In this document: positions 1 to 8,854 of the stretch, piece after piece
How positions within the stretch are numbered: the stretch's first letter is position 1
How the letters are laid out: each line of letters opens with the position of its first letter
Source: DP-19 sp036496285
GTDB lineage: Bacteria; Desulfobacterota; Binatia; UTPRO1
Direction: 5' to 3'
Assembly (NCBI GenBank): GCA_036496285.1
Contig: DASXLI010000029.1
Coordinates: 12,444-76,443 of the forward strand
Length of the DNA stretch: 64,000 bases
Program-made: the position numbers and the translations under genes
The notes under the pieces: generated by a model
Seen by the model: the letters and a program-made list of their open reading frames with translations, nothing else
Told to the model about the DNA's origin: nothing
Databases searched by the model: none

Positions 1-300
1 CGTCGCGAACGCCGCCTGGCCCGCGAGCTCGGCGCCGAGCCAGCCGGCACCGCCGCCGTGCAACGCCAGCGATCCGAGATAGATCGTCGGCATGACGAGC
101 AGGAAGAGCGCGAGCAGCCGGCGCTCCCAGATCGGCGGCGCGGCGCTCACGCGGAGCGCGACGAGCGCCGTCAGGACGAACGGCGTTCCGACCGCGGCCT
201 GCACGGTCGGCTCGACGAAATCCGCGAGCCGGAGATCGGGGACCACGAGCAACGAGAAGCCGGTCGACAGGATGAGACAGGCGAGCGCGATGGTGTCCAT
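1..300 (-). CDS. Partial integral membrane protein, C-terminus outside window
   Basis: An open frame starts at an ATG read from position 300 on the minus strand and runs off the left edge, giving the first 100 residues. They hold about three hydrophobic stretches: one near residues 3-22, one near 36-50 and one near 61-82. A positively charged WERR segment lies between the second and third. The start MDTIALACLI places a membrane segment at the very N-terminus. I do not recognise the family. Codon use has the GC-rich third positions of the neighbours, which supports real coding. The gene downstream on the same strand lies outside the window. Confidence 0.6.
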   Translation of the reverse strand, partial: MDTIALACLILSTGFSLLVVPDLRLADFVEPTVQAAVGTPFVLTALVALRVSAAPPIWERRLLALFLLVMPTIYLGSLALHGGGAGWLGAELAGQAAFAT

Positions 301-376
301 GCGGCGGAGCATAGCCGCACCGCCGCGCCGATGGGCCCCGCCGCGAGCGACAATCCGCGCGCCGAAACGGCCACGC

Positions 377-871
377 TCAGACGAGGCCGGCCTTGCGCAC
401 CGGGTCCTCGAACTCGGTCAGCTTCTCCCAGTTGTCGCGGACGAGCGAGCGCATGAGGCGATGCGCGACGAGCTCGAGGCGGATGCCATCGGGATCGGTG
501 AAGAAGGTCGCGTAGTAGTCGGGGGCGTACTCCGGGTAGAGCTTCGGCTCGCTCACCGCGATGCCGAGGGCGCGCAGCGCGGCGACGGCGGCGTCGACGT
601 CCTCGCGCGTCGCCACCCGGAAGCAGAGGTGGTGGAGCCCGGGGCGGTAGGGATCGTGCTCGCCGCCACGCGCGGGCCGGATGCTGTACTGCGTGACCCG
701 GTTGAAGTAGTGCGCGTGCGGCTCGCCGGCGATCGGCGACGTCCCCTTCTTGAAGCCGAGCAGGCGCATCACCGGGTCGTAGAAGGCGACCGAGCGCGCG
801 AAGTCGCGTACGGCGACGTAGAGGTGATCGACCGCGGTGACGTCGAGGGTCGGACCGGCGCTTGCCGCCAC
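377..871 (-). CDS. VOC (glyoxalase/dioxygenase fold) family protein
   Basis: A protein of 164 residues with the vicinal-oxygen-chelate fold. The opening VDHLYVAVRDFARSVAFYD is the usual first beta-alpha unit with its metal-ligand His. GLHHLCFRV begins the second module, and FFTDPDGIRLELV is the typical closing strand carrying the Glu ligand. The substrate cannot be read from sequence. Translation probably starts at a GTG two bases after the RNase J stop codon, so the two are likely translated together. The frame stays open far upstream only as an antisense-type artefact inside RNase J. Family assignment is firm; the reaction is unknown. Confidence 0.85.
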   Translation of the reverse strand: MAASAGPTLDVTAVDHLYVAVRDFARSVAFYDPVMRLLGFKKGTSPIAGEPHAHYFNRVTQYSIRPARGGEHDPYRPGLHHLCFRVATREDVDAAVAALRALGIAVSEPKLYPEYAPDYYATFFTDPDGIRLELVAHRLMRSLVRDNWEKLTEFEDPVRKAGLV

Positions 872-873
872 GC

Positions 874-2526
874 TCAGAGCTCCATCACGAAGGGCAGCAC
901 GACGGGCCGGCGCTCGAGCGTCTTCTTGAAGTAGCGCCGGAGCGCCTTCCGCATCTCCTCCTTGACCTCCGCGGGGACGGTACGCGACTCGGGCGCGAGC
1001 GCCGCGAGCGCCTCCAGGACGACCTCTTTGGCGCGCTCGAGGTAGCCCTGGCTCTCGTCCTCGATGGCGAAGCCGCGTGAGATCAGGTCGGGACCGGAGA
1101 TGATCGTCCCGGTCTGCTGGTTCACCGCGAGCACGGCGAGGACCATGCCGCCGTCCGAGAGGTGGCGGCGGTCGCGCAGCACGACGTCGCCGACGTCGCC
1201 GACGCCCTTGCCGTCGACGAAGACGCGGCCGGCCGAGATCGGCTCGGCGCGGCGCGCGCCGGTACCGTCGATCTCGAGCACGTCGCCGTCCTCGAGGATG
1301 AAGCAGTCCTCCTGCGCGACCCCGACCTCGGTCGCAAGCGCGGCGTGCCGCGCCAAGTGGCGGTACTCGCCGTGGATCGGCACGAAATAGCGCGGCCGCG
1401 TCAGGTTCAGCATCAGCGCCAGCTCGGCCTGGCTCGCGTGGCCGGAGACGTGCAGGTCCGCGGTGGTCTCGTAGAGCACCTCGGCGCCGCGCCGGTGCAG
1501 GTGGTTGATGACGTCGAAGATCGACTTCTCGTTCCCGGGGATCATCTTCGACGAGAAGATGACCGTATCGCCGACGCCGATCTGCACCTGCTTGTGGTCG
1601 TTCATCGCGATGCGGGTGAGCGCCGAGAGCGGCTCGGCCTGGCTGCCGGTCGAGAGCAGGGTCACCTGCTCGGCCGGGAGCTTCTGCGCCTCGGTCAGGT
1701 CGACGAGCAGCCCCGGCGGCACGCGCAGATAGCCGAGGCGCTCGCCGGTGGCGACGTTCTGCACCATGCCGCGGCCGACGATCGCGACCCGCCGGCCGGC
1801 GCGCACTGAGACGTCGAGCACCTGCTGGATGCGATGCAGGTGCGACGCGAAGGTCGAGACCAGGACCCGGCCGCCGGCGCGGCGGAACGCGGCTTCGAGC
1901 TTCGGGCCGAGGCTGCGCTCGGACGGCGTCACGCCCGTACGCTCGACGTTGGTCGAGTCGGAGAGCAGCGCCAGCACGCCGCCGTCGCCGAGCGCGGCGA
2001 AGCGCCGCAGGTCGCTCGGCCGGCCGTCGAGCGGCGTCTGATCGAACTTGAAATCGCCGGTGTGGACGATCGTCCCGAGCGGGGTACGGATCGCGAGCGC
2101 CACCGCGTCGACGATGCTGTGGGTGATGTGCACGGCCTCGATCTCGAACGGCCCGACCTTCCACGTGTCGCCCGGCGTGAAGCGCTCGAGTGGCAGCGCG
2201 ATCTTGTGCTCCTCGAGCTTCTGCTCGATGAGCGCGTGCGCGAACGGCGTCGCGTAGGTGGGCACCACGAGGTCGCGCGCGATGAAGGGCAGCGCGCCGA
2301 TGTGATCCTCGTGGCCGTGCGTCAGCACGATGCCCTGCAGGTGCTCCGGGCGCTCGCGCAGGTACGAGACGTCGGGCACCACGAGATCGACGCCCATCAT
2401 CGACGCCTCGGGGAACATCACGCCACAGTCGATCGCGACGGCGCGGTCGCCGTACTCGACCAGCAGCATGTTGAGGCCGATCTCGCCGAGGCCCCCGAGA
2501 GGCACGATGCGCAAAGAGTCGGTCAT
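874..2526 (-). CDS. rnj: Ribonuclease J (MBL-fold RNase)
   Basis: A metallo-beta-lactamase/beta-CASP nuclease of 550 residues, the normal length for RNase J, acting in mRNA decay and RNA 5'-end processing. The zinc motif HGHEDH lies at residues 70-75. GLGEIGLNM near the N-terminus and the later HTGDFKF and SDSTN motifs are typical of the family, as is the C-terminal region with HGEYRHL and SGHAS. The ATG at 2526 starts with MTDSLRIVPLGG, matching the usual family start. Acyltransferase lies 25 bases upstream and the VOC gene two bases downstream on the same strand, so a three-gene transcript is likely. Confidence 0.95.
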   Translation of the reverse strand: MTDSLRIVPLGGLGEIGLNMLLVEYGDRAVAIDCGVMFPEASMMGVDLVVPDVSYLRERPEHLQGIVLTHGHEDHIGALPFIARDLVVPTYATPFAHALIEQKLEEHKIALPLERFTPGDTWKVGPFEIEAVHITHSIVDAVALAIRTPLGTIVHTGDFKFDQTPLDGRPSDLRRFAALGDGGVLALLSDSTNVERTGVTPSERSLGPKLEAAFRRAGGRVLVSTFASHLHRIQQVLDVSVRAGRRVAIVGRGMVQNVATGERLGYLRVPPGLLVDLTEAQKLPAEQVTLLSTGSQAEPLSALTRIAMNDHKQVQIGVGDTVIFSSKMIPGNEKSIFDVINHLHRRGAEVLYETTADLHVSGHASQAELALMLNLTRPRYFVPIHGEYRHLARHAALATEVGVAQEDCFILEDGDVLEIDGTGARRAEPISAGRVFVDGKGVGDVGDVVLRDRRHLSDGGMVLAVLAVNQQTGTIISGPDLISRGFAIEDESQGYLERAKEVVLEALAALAPESRTVPAEVKEEMRKALRRYFKKTLERRPVVLPFVMEL

Positions 2527-2551
2527 TGCATCGCCAGCCGCGGGCGCCGAG

Positions 2552-3334
2552 TCAGGGCCTGGCGGGTGAGCGGAGGCCGACCGGGGAGACCGAGCCCGGG
2601 GCGCCGGCGGGCACGGCGCGGCCGTCGACGCGCTCGACCGAGCGCTCGAGCACCGCGCGCACCTCCGCGAGCAACGCGTCGCGGTCGTCGCGCGAGCGGC
2701 CGGCCGTGGGGATCGGCGGGCAGATCGCGACCCGCACGTCGCCGCCGTGCTGCACCGTCCACGCCGCACGCGGCAGGAGACGCTCCGTGCCGCTGATCAC
2801 GATCGGCACGATGGGCGCGCCGGTCTCGAGCGCGAAGACGAAGCAGCCCTTCTTGAACGGCAGCATCCTGCCGGCGCCGCCGCGCGTGCCCTCGGGAAAG
2901 AACACGACCGAGATGCCGTCGTGCATGCGCTGCTTCGCCGCGGCCAGACTCGCCACCGCCTGCGCGTGGTCGGCGCGGTTCACCAGGATCTGCTTCGTCG
3001 CCCTGAGACCCCAGCCGAAGAGCGGAATGCGAAACAGCTCCTCCTTCGCCACCCATCGCAGTTGAAAGTCCCACAACGCGGCCAGGAGCGCCAGCACGTC
3101 GAGGTTGCTGCGGTGGTTGGAGACGAAGACGTACGAGCGGCGCGGATCGAGGTGGTCGAAGCCCTCGATCGTGACGCGCGCGCCGACGAGCTTCAGGTTC
3201 AGCCAGGCCCACCATTGGGTGACGCGGAAGGCGAGGCGCGCGTCGCGGTCCCAGAGCGACGCCAGCATCGCGGCGAGTATCGTCACCACCGTGTCGACGC
3301 CGAAGACGATCAGCCTGACGGCCCCGAGGACCAC
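2552..3334 (-). CDS. plsC: 1-acyl-sn-glycerol-3-phosphate acyltransferase (PlsC-like)
   Basis: A 260-residue membrane-associated acyltransferase that should transfer an acyl chain to lysophosphatidic acid in phospholipid synthesis. NHRSNLD is the catalytic NH-x4-D box and FFPEGTRG is the glycerol-phosphate binding box. The N-terminus has a hydrophobic stretch (VRLIVFGVDTVVTILAAML) that would anchor it. It heads a likely transcript with RNase J and the VOC protein and diverges from ssb. A second acyltransferase of the same family is at 13548-14321, so the exact acceptor of each is uncertain. Confidence 0.88.
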   Translation of the reverse strand: MVLGAVRLIVFGVDTVVTILAAMLASLWDRDARLAFRVTQWWAWLNLKLVGARVTIEGFDHLDPRRSYVFVSNHRSNLDVLALLAALWDFQLRWVAKEELFRIPLFGWGLRATKQILVNRADHAQAVASLAAAKQRMHDGISVVFFPEGTRGGAGRMLPFKKGCFVFALETGAPIVPIVISGTERLLPRAAWTVQHGGDVRVAICPPIPTAGRSRDDRDALLAEVRAVLERSVERVDGRAVPAGAPGSVSPVGLRSPARP

Positions 3335-3448
3335 CGAACCTCCCCGGGCGCGCTCCTCGAACGCGCCTCACAAAATCGTAGCGAGGGCCCCCGGGCGTTG
3401 TCAAAGGCGGCCGGAATCCCTCGACGCGGCGCGCATCTACTCGGCGCG

Positions 3449-3476
3449 TTGACGGGTCGGACCTCGGCTGTTAAGC
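3449..3476 (+). promoter_or_regulatory. Candidate sigma70-type promoter for ssb
   Basis: TTGACG at 3449-3454 and TTAAGC at 3471-3476 are separated by 16 bases and lie about 28 bases upstream of the ssb start. The -35 box is good and the -10 box weak. A strong Shine-Dalgarno AGGAGG follows at 3493-3498, five bases before the ATG. Confidence 0.35.
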
Positions 3477-3503
3477 CTCGCTCCACCGCCGCAGGAGGCT
3501 CCC

Positions 3504-3935
3504 ATGTCCGTCAACAAGGTCATACTCGTCGGAAACCTCGGAAAAGATCCGGAAGTGCGCTTCACGGGCGGCGGCAAAGCGGTGTGCAAGTTCCCGCTCG
3601 CCACGAGCGAGGTCTGGAACGACGCCCAGGGCGCCAAGCAGGAGCGCACCGAGTGGCACAACATCGTCGTCTGGGGGAAGCAGGGCGAGAACTGCGGCCA
3701 GTACCTGTCGAAGGGCCGTCAGGTCTACGTCGAGGGCTCGATCCGCTCCCACAGCTACGACGACAAGGACGGCAACAAGCGCTACATGACCGAGATCATC
3801 GCCCAGCAGGTGCGGTTTCTCGGCGGCGGTGCCGGCGCTGGCCAGGGCCGCGGCAGCGGTGCGGGTGCGCCTCCGCCTATGCCTGACGACATGCCCGGCG
3901 GTGCCAGCAGCAGCGACGACGACATCCCGTTCTGA
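3504..3935 (+). CDS. ssb: Single-stranded DNA-binding protein
   Basis: A 143-residue Ssb that coats single-stranded DNA in replication and repair. The N-terminal OB fold (about residues 1-110) begins MSVNKVILVGNLGKDPEVR and contains the typical EWHNIVVWGKQGE and GRQVYVEGSIR segments. A short glycine- and proline-rich linker follows. The protein ends in the acidic tip DDDIPF, the site that recruits partner proteins. AGGAGG five bases before the ATG fixes the start. It is divergent from the acyltransferase and convergent with the beta-helix gene. Confidence 0.97.
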   Translation: MSVNKVILVGNLGKDPEVRFTGGGKAVCKFPLATSEVWNDAQGAKQERTEWHNIVVWGKQGENCGQYLSKGRQVYVEGSIRSHSYDDKDGNKRYMTEIIAQQVRFLGGGAGAGQGRGSGAGAPPPMPDDMPGGASSSDDDIPF

Positions 3936-3962
3936 GTCTCCGACGGTTTCGCGTCGTGGCGG

Positions 3963-4724
3963 CTACGGGTCGAGGCCGCACACACCCCAGGCCACACCCA
4001 CGTCGTTCGAGCTGTGGTCGCACGCGACGTCAAGGAGCTTCGGCGCCTTGAGGAACGACGTCACGTCGACGCGCTCGAAGCCGGCGAAGCCCTGCGCACC
4101 GTTGCCGCTGACGACGCCGTTCTTCAGGCGCACTCGCGTCGTCCCGACCACGCCCGAGTAGCCGTTGCCCGTCGCGTGCACGCCGTTGATCGACACCTTC
4201 TGACCTTCGACGCCGATCTTGCCGTTGTCGTCCACGGTGAGATTCTTCGCGCTGATCGCGCCCTTGCCGAGGACGGGCGACCCCATCGTGATCCCGTACT
4301 CGACGCTGTTGCTCACGGTCACGTTCTTCAGCTTCAGCGAGTACTCGTAGCGGGAGAAGATGCCCCATCCGTTGCCGTCCACGACGACGTCGCTGATCTT
4401 CATCTTCCCGTCGGTGAGGATCCCGTACGCCGCCATGCCGCGAATCGCGCCGGGCCCCTCGATGACCGCGCCCTTGCCCTTCGCCCCCACGCCGATGTCG
4501 CCGCCGTCGATCGTGTGGCCGTTCAGCAGCAGCCGGCTGCCGCTCTGGAGACCGATGATCGGAATCTCGTTGCCCGGATAGGACGGACAAACGAGATCGA
4601 CGTCGAGCATCGCGATCTGGCGCGGCAGGACGCTCGTGAAGCATTGCGTGATGTGGCCGATATCGGCAGATCGGGCATGTCCCGGGAAAAGCAGGATCAA
4701 GGCGAGCACACACGCGTAGCGCAT
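3963..4724 (-). CDS. Secreted right-handed beta-helix protein
   Basis: A 253-residue exported protein. Residues 1-19 form a signal peptide ending in ARSA. The rest is a succession of short beta strands with regularly spaced Gly, Asn and Val, as in parallel beta-helix proteins: LLLNGHTIDGGDIGVG, then GIFSRYEYSLKLKNVTVSN, NLTVDDNGKIGVEG and VRLKNGVVSGNGAQG. Each coil is about 20-25 residues. Cys pairs occur near both ends. No catalytic residues of a pectate lyase type are obvious. It may be a surface adhesin or a polysaccharide-binding protein, but its ligand is unknown. Confidence 0.75.
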   Translation of the reverse strand: MRYACVLALILLFPGHARSADIGHITQCFTSVLPRQIAMLDVDLVCPSYPGNEIPIIGLQSGSRLLLNGHTIDGGDIGVGAKGKGAVIEGPGAIRGMAAYGILTDGKMKISDVVVDGNGWGIFSRYEYSLKLKNVTVSNSVEYGITMGSPVLGKGAISAKNLTVDDNGKIGVEGQKVSINGVHATGNGYSGVVGTTRVRLKNGVVSGNGAQGFAGFERVDVTSFLKAPKLLDVACDHSSNDVGVAWGVCGLDP

Positions 4725-4789
4725 CGGGATCTCCTTTCGGTGGGCGATCCGGTTACGACGGCAGTGCGTCCCGCGTCAAGCCTCGGTTC

Positions 4790-5692
4790 TCATGACCGCG
4801 TTCCAGCGAAGTAGAACTGGATGCCCAAGTAGCCGCTGACGTCGCTCCAGTACACGAAAAGGGCGGCATCTCTGACGCCCGCACTTCGCATCTCTTCGAG
4901 GACGTCCCACCCGAAGTCGTGGTAGACCAGCGCGCCGTCAGCGCGGCAGGGGTCCAGATGATGGGTCGGGGGCAGGAAATGCTCCACCACTCGTCCCGTC
5001 TTCCGGGCACGCCGCGTGGTCAATTGCTTGTGCGGGTCCAGGGGGAACGTGAGCAGGACGCGTCCGCCGGGTCGCACGACGCGGGCGACTTCTCGGAGTA
5101 CGGCTGAAGGATCGTTGACGTGCTCGAGCACGTCACAGCTGACGTACAGGTCGATGCTTGCATCACCCAGAGACAGACGTTCAGCATCCTCGTGCCGGAT
5201 GTCGTCCATGCCGTTGGGCCGGACGCTGTCGTCGTCGAAGTATTCACTTCCAATCAAGCTGATGCATTCCCCGAGCGGCACCTGGCTCATGCACCAACGA
5301 TAGAAGGGTGTCGCTTGCTCTGCGATGTAGACGACTCGCGGCTGATTTCGGTCCACCCGCGTTGCGAGATCGGCGCAGGTAGACCGGACGAGTGATGCGA
5401 TCATTCGCTGGCGTCCGTTCAGACGGCACTCGGGACACGTCATCGACTCGCGCCAGTTCGGAACCACCACGCCGTCAGGGGCCGTCCAGGTGTTGGCAAA
5501 ATCCACCGCGAACAGGACCGGCCGAGCGCAGAGATCACACACTCCCGCAACCCCGAATGGCTCATTCGATCGATGCTGCGACGCCAGATAGTGCTCGAGG
5601 GCCCAGCGCGGCCCGAGCACGGGGCTACCGACGAGCTCGAAGTACTCGGCGGCGCTGAAGCAGCGATCGAAGGCCACCGCGGGACTGCTCAC
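4790..5692 (-). CDS. Class I SAM-dependent methyltransferase with N-terminal Cys pairs
   Basis: A 300-residue protein. The C-terminal half has the methyltransferase core seen in UbiE-type enzymes: SCDVLEHVNDPSAVL followed by VRPGGRVLLTFPLD. Before it, residues of the CDLCARP and CPECRLNGRQR segments form two CxxC knuckles that probably bind zinc. The usual GxGxG motif I is not obvious; VVYIAEQATPFY is at the expected place, so SAM binding may be atypical. The start is a GTG at 5692. The neighbours give no clue to the substrate, although such Cys-bearing methyltransferases often sit in glycan gene sets. Confidence 0.75.
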   Translation of the reverse strand: MSSPAVAFDRCFSAAEYFELVGSPVLGPRWALEHYLASQHRSNEPFGVAGVCDLCARPVLFAVDFANTWTAPDGVVVPNWRESMTCPECRLNGRQRMIASLVRSTCADLATRVDRNQPRVVYIAEQATPFYRWCMSQVPLGECISLIGSEYFDDDSVRPNGMDDIRHEDAERLSLGDASIDLYVSCDVLEHVNDPSAVLREVARVVRPGGRVLLTFPLDPHKQLTTRRARKTGRVVEHFLPPTHHLDPCRADGALVYHDFGWDVLEEMRSAGVRDAALFVYWSDVSGYLGIQFYFAGTRS

Positions 5693-5735
5693 GTCGCCCG
5701 ACTACGCCGTGGTGGCCGAAAGCGTCAAGGCGTTC

Positions 5736-6455
5736 TTACAGGCCCTCGTCGGCGAAGCTCACGTAGCGGCCGTCGCCGATCACGACGTGGTCGAGCACGG
5801 CAACGCCCATGAGCTCGCCGACCTGGCGCAGGCGCTGGGTGATGGCGATGTCCTCGGCGCTCGGCGTCGGGTCGCCGCTCGGGTGGTTGTGCACCAGGAT
5901 GATCGCCGCGGCCGACTCCTCGATCACCGGCACGAAGACCTCGCGCGGGTGGACGAGGGAGGCCGTGAGCGAGCCCTCCGAGATGCGGACGTCCTTCAGC
6001 AGGCGGTTCTTGCCGTCGAGCAGGAGGACGTGGAACTGCTCCTTGCGGAGCGCCGCCAAGCGGGCGCCGCAATGGCGGTAGACCTCCGCGCTCGTGCGCA
6101 GCGGCGCGTGGCGTGCCACGCGCTGCTCGCTCGCCCGCCGCGCCAGCTCGCCGACGGCGCGCACTAGCGCCACCCGCGCCGGCCCGAGGCCGGGCACCTC
6201 GGCGAGCGCGCGGGGCGGCGCCTCCAGCACGCGACGCAGCGAGCCGAAGCGGGCGAGAAGCGCCCGGCCGCGCTCGACCGGTCCGGCCTCGCCCGCGCCG
6301 GTCGGCAGCACGATCGCGAGGAGCTCCGCGTCACTCAGCTGCTCGGCGCCTCGCAGCAGCAGCCTCTCGCGCGGGCGCTCGTCGAGCGGCCAATGGGTGA
6401 TCCGGGACGGTGGCGGCACGCGACCGACCGTCGCAGACGCGCGTCGGCGCATCAT
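5736..6455 (-). CDS. radC: RadC family JAB-domain protein
   Basis: A 239-residue RadC-type protein. The N-terminal part (about 15-110) contains a helix-hairpin-helix region with LAEVPGLGPARVALVRA. The C-terminal JAB/MPN domain has the metal motif HNHPSGDPTPSAED, a JAMM signature of HxH-x7-SxxD type. Despite its name, the family's role in DNA repair is doubtful and the true activity is unknown. Length is normal. It is on the same strand as, and 38 bases downstream of, no close partner; the P450 gene ends in front of it at 6495. Confidence 0.93.
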   Translation of the reverse strand: MMRRRASATVGRVPPPSRITHWPLDERPRERLLLRGAEQLSDAELLAIVLPTGAGEAGPVERGRALLARFGSLRRVLEAPPRALAEVPGLGPARVALVRAVGELARRASEQRVARHAPLRTSAEVYRHCGARLAALRKEQFHVLLLDGKNRLLKDVRISEGSLTASLVHPREVFVPVIEESAAAIILVHNHPSGDPTPSAEDIAITQRLRQVGELMGVAVLDHVVIGDGRYVSFADEGL

Positions 6456-6494
6456 CGCTACGGGCAGCGGTCGGCGGGGCGGCAGCGCCCGACG

Positions 6495-7724
6495 CTAACG
6501 CAGCCGGTAGCGGATCGGGACGTGCTTCGGGCCGCCGACGAACGTCGTCGAGGCGTACGTCGGCTCGGCCGCAAGCTCGATCGACTCGAGCCGGGGTAGC
6601 AGCTCGCGCAGGAACGCGCGCAGCTCCATGCGCGCGAGGTGGGCGCCGAGGCAAAAGTGGACGCCGATGCCGAACGCGAGGTGGTCGCTCGCGTTCCGCC
6701 GCTCGATGTCGAAGCGGAACGGATCGGGAAACACCGTCTCGTCGTGGTTGGCGGAGAGGTACGAGAGCAGGAGGCGCTCCCCCTTGCGTATCGAGACCCC
6801 GCCGATCACGGCGTCCTCCTGTGGCCAGCGCATGAAGTGCCTGACCGGCGTCACCCAGCGGATGATCTCCTCGACGGCGTTGTCGATGCGGCGCGGATCG
6901 TCGCGCAGGGCGCGCAGCTGCTCGGGATGGCGGATCAACGCTTCCAGCCCGCCGGCGAGCGAGCTCGACGTGGTGTCGTGTCCGGCGGTCGCGACGATCG
7001 CGTAGTAGCTGATCGTCTGCAGATCGCCGACGAGCTGCCCGTCGATCGTGCCGTTGGCGATCGTCGACGCGAGATCGTCGGTCGGCCGCGCCCGCCGGTC
7101 GGCGGTGACGCGCTGGAAGTAGGTGGCGAGGTCGGTGAGCGCCGCGGCCATCGTCGCCTGCGCGTCGGAACCGCCGAGCTCGGGATCCTCCGCGCCGAAC
7201 ACGCCTTGCGTGAGCCTCAGCATGAGCGGCTCGTCCTCCTCGGGGACGCCGAGGATGCTCATGATGACGCGCAGCGGATAGTAGAGCGCGATGTCGGTCG
7301 CGAAGTCGCACGCTCCGTCGAGCGCGGCCATGCGATCGACGAACGTCCGCGACAGCTCGGCGATGCGCGCTTCGAAGAGCCGGCGCAGGTTGGCGGGCTT
7401 GAACCAGTCGTTGGTGACGGCGCGGTAGCCGCGATGCTCGGCGCCGTCCATGTGGACGAGCGTCTTCAGATCGGCGCCGCTGGCGCGCAGGCGCTCGATA
7501 CCGCCCGAGGGATCGAGCACGACCTGCTTGGTGTTCCAGAAGCGCTCGGGCTGGCGCTCGATCTCCATCACGTGGGCGTGGCGCGTGACCGCCCAGAAGG
7601 GCGCGAGCCCGGGCGGCTCGACGCGCAGCACCGGGGTGTCGCGGCGGATCGCCGCGGCCGTCGCATGCCAGGCGCGCAGGTCCTCGTACTTCGTCGGATC
7701 GTAGAAGATCGCCCCGTCGAGCAT
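6495..7724 (-). CDS. Cytochrome P450
   Basis: A soluble bacterial P450 of 409 residues. It has the oxygen-binding I-helix motif AGHDTT at residues 247-252, the ExxR pair at 286-289 and the haem loop FGIGVHFCLG at 351-360 with Cys358 as axial ligand. The ATG at 7724 is preceded by GGAGG, so I prefer it to a GTG 15 bases further upstream. It is the last gene of a likely Rieske-LLM-P450 transcript, 40 bases after the LLM stop. The three oxygenases together suggest breakdown of a hydrophobic compound such as a terpenoid, steroid or aromatic; the substrate is inference only. No ferredoxin gene is beside it. Confidence 0.93.
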   Translation of the reverse strand: MLDGAIFYDPTKYEDLRAWHATAAAIRRDTPVLRVEPPGLAPFWAVTRHAHVMEIERQPERFWNTKQVVLDPSGGIERLRASGADLKTLVHMDGAEHRGYRAVTNDWFKPANLRRLFEARIAELSRTFVDRMAALDGACDFATDIALYYPLRVIMSILGVPEEDEPLMLRLTQGVFGAEDPELGGSDAQATMAAALTDLATYFQRVTADRRARPTDDLASTIANGTIDGQLVGDLQTISYYAIVATAGHDTTSSSLAGGLEALIRHPEQLRALRDDPRRIDNAVEEIIRWVTPVRHFMRWPQEDAVIGGVSIRKGERLLLSYLSANHDETVFPDPFRFDIERRNASDHLAFGIGVHFCLGAHLARMELRAFLRELLPRLESIELAAEPTYASTTFVGGPKHVPIRYRLR

Positions 7725-7764
7725 GGCTCCTCCTACCACGCGGCGCCGCCGCGGCGGGGCGCCG

Positions 7765-8850
7765 TCATGCGGCGCGCGTCGCGGCGTGCTCGAACGCCTT
7801 CAGGCGCGGCAGCACCTTCTCGGCGAAGAGCCGGATGTTGGCCTTCGCCATCGCCGGCGGCATGCCGCCGTAGCTGAAGACCGCGATCACCCCCGCGCCG
7901 CCGATCCGCCGCGTGTTCTCGATCATCTGCTCCACGACCTGCTCGGGCGTCCCCCACACCTGCAGCTCGGCGAGGAACTGCGCGAAGCGCTCGCGGCCGT
8001 GCTTGGCGATGTTGTGCGCCAGGCCAGCGTAGTACTCGTAGCCGGGAACGTCCGCGAGCCCCGCGTTGTCGAACTCGTAGTGGCCCATCGTCGAGCGGCA
8101 GTAGCCGACCACGTGGCGCTCGTACATCTCGCGCGCGGTCTCCGCGTCCTCGTGCACTGCGGTGAAGCTCACCAGCAGCGGCCGCGGCGGCTCGGTGCCG
8201 TTCATCTCGCGGTAGACGGCGCGATACTCCTCGAGGTCGGCGAGCGTCTTGTCCCACGGCTTCTGCGCGATGATCATCACGCCGACGCCGAGCTTGGCCA
8301 TGATGCGCGACGACTCCGGCGACACCGACGACGCGTACACGCGGCCCTTGAAGGAGCGGAACGGCCCCGGCCGGATGGCGGCGCGCGGCTGCTTGTAGAG
8401 CTCGCCGTCGTACTCGATCCAGCCGGTCTCGAGCGCCTGCAGGATCGCTTCGCCGTACTCGACGAAGCGGCGCCGCGACTCGCCCATCGGCGTGCGGAAG
8501 CCCTCGAACTCGACCCGCGCCAAACCACGGCCGATGCCGAGGACTACCCGTCCCTGCGACATGTGGTCGAGCACGGTGAAGCTCTCGGCGATGCGCACCG
8601 GATCGTGCCACGGCAACACCATCACCATGGTGCCGAGCTGGACCCGCCGGGTCCGCCCGGCGAGATAGGTGAGGATCTGCGAGGGATCCGGGCACATCGT
8701 GTAGTCGGTGAAGTGGTGCTCCGCCGCCCACACCGAGTCGAAGCCGAGCGGCTCGGCGAGGTCGGCCATCGAGAGCTCGTGCGCGTACACCTCGCCGTCG
8801 CTGCGCGCGTTGCCGAGGTTCTGGAAGAAGGTACCGCTGCCGACGTGCAT
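7765..8850 (-). CDS. LLM-class (luciferase-like) flavin-dependent oxidoreductase
   Basis: A 361-residue TIM-barrel monooxygenase of the bacterial luciferase family, using FMN or F420. Typical features are the early strand FDSVWAAEHHF, the segment RVQLGTMVMVLPWHDPVRIAES, then SQGRVVLGIGRGL, which lies near the flavin phosphate, and the late GTPEQVVEQM. The ATG at 8850 has an upstream GGAG eight bases away; a longer frame starting nine codons earlier overlaps the Rieske stop and is less likely. It starts four bases after the Rieske gene and is probably translated with it. It may oxygenate the same substrate chain as its two neighbours. Confidence 0.9.
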   Translation of the reverse strand: MHVGSGTFFQNLGNARSDGEVYAHELSMADLAEPLGFDSVWAAEHHFTDYTMCPDPSQILTYLAGRTRRVQLGTMVMVLPWHDPVRIAESFTVLDHMSQGRVVLGIGRGLARVEFEGFRTPMGESRRRFVEYGEAILQALETGWIEYDGELYKQPRAAIRPGPFRSFKGRVYASSVSPESSRIMAKLGVGVMIIAQKPWDKTLADLEEYRAVYREMNGTEPPRPLLVSFTAVHEDAETAREMYERHVVGYCRSTMGHYEFDNAGLADVPGYEYYAGLAHNIAKHGRERFAQFLAELQVWGTPEQVVEQMIENTRRIGGAGVIAVFSYGGMPPAMAKANIRLFAEKVLPRLKAFEHAATRAA

Positions 8851-8854
8851 GGTG

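Noticed and set aside
874..2164. Apparent in-frame extension that would fuse the VOC gene to upstream sequence on the minus strand
   Set aside because: The extension overlaps the RNase J gene in another frame, and its residues are Arg/Pro/Ala-rich shadow. The VOC fold starts at the GTG two bases after the RNase J stop codon.
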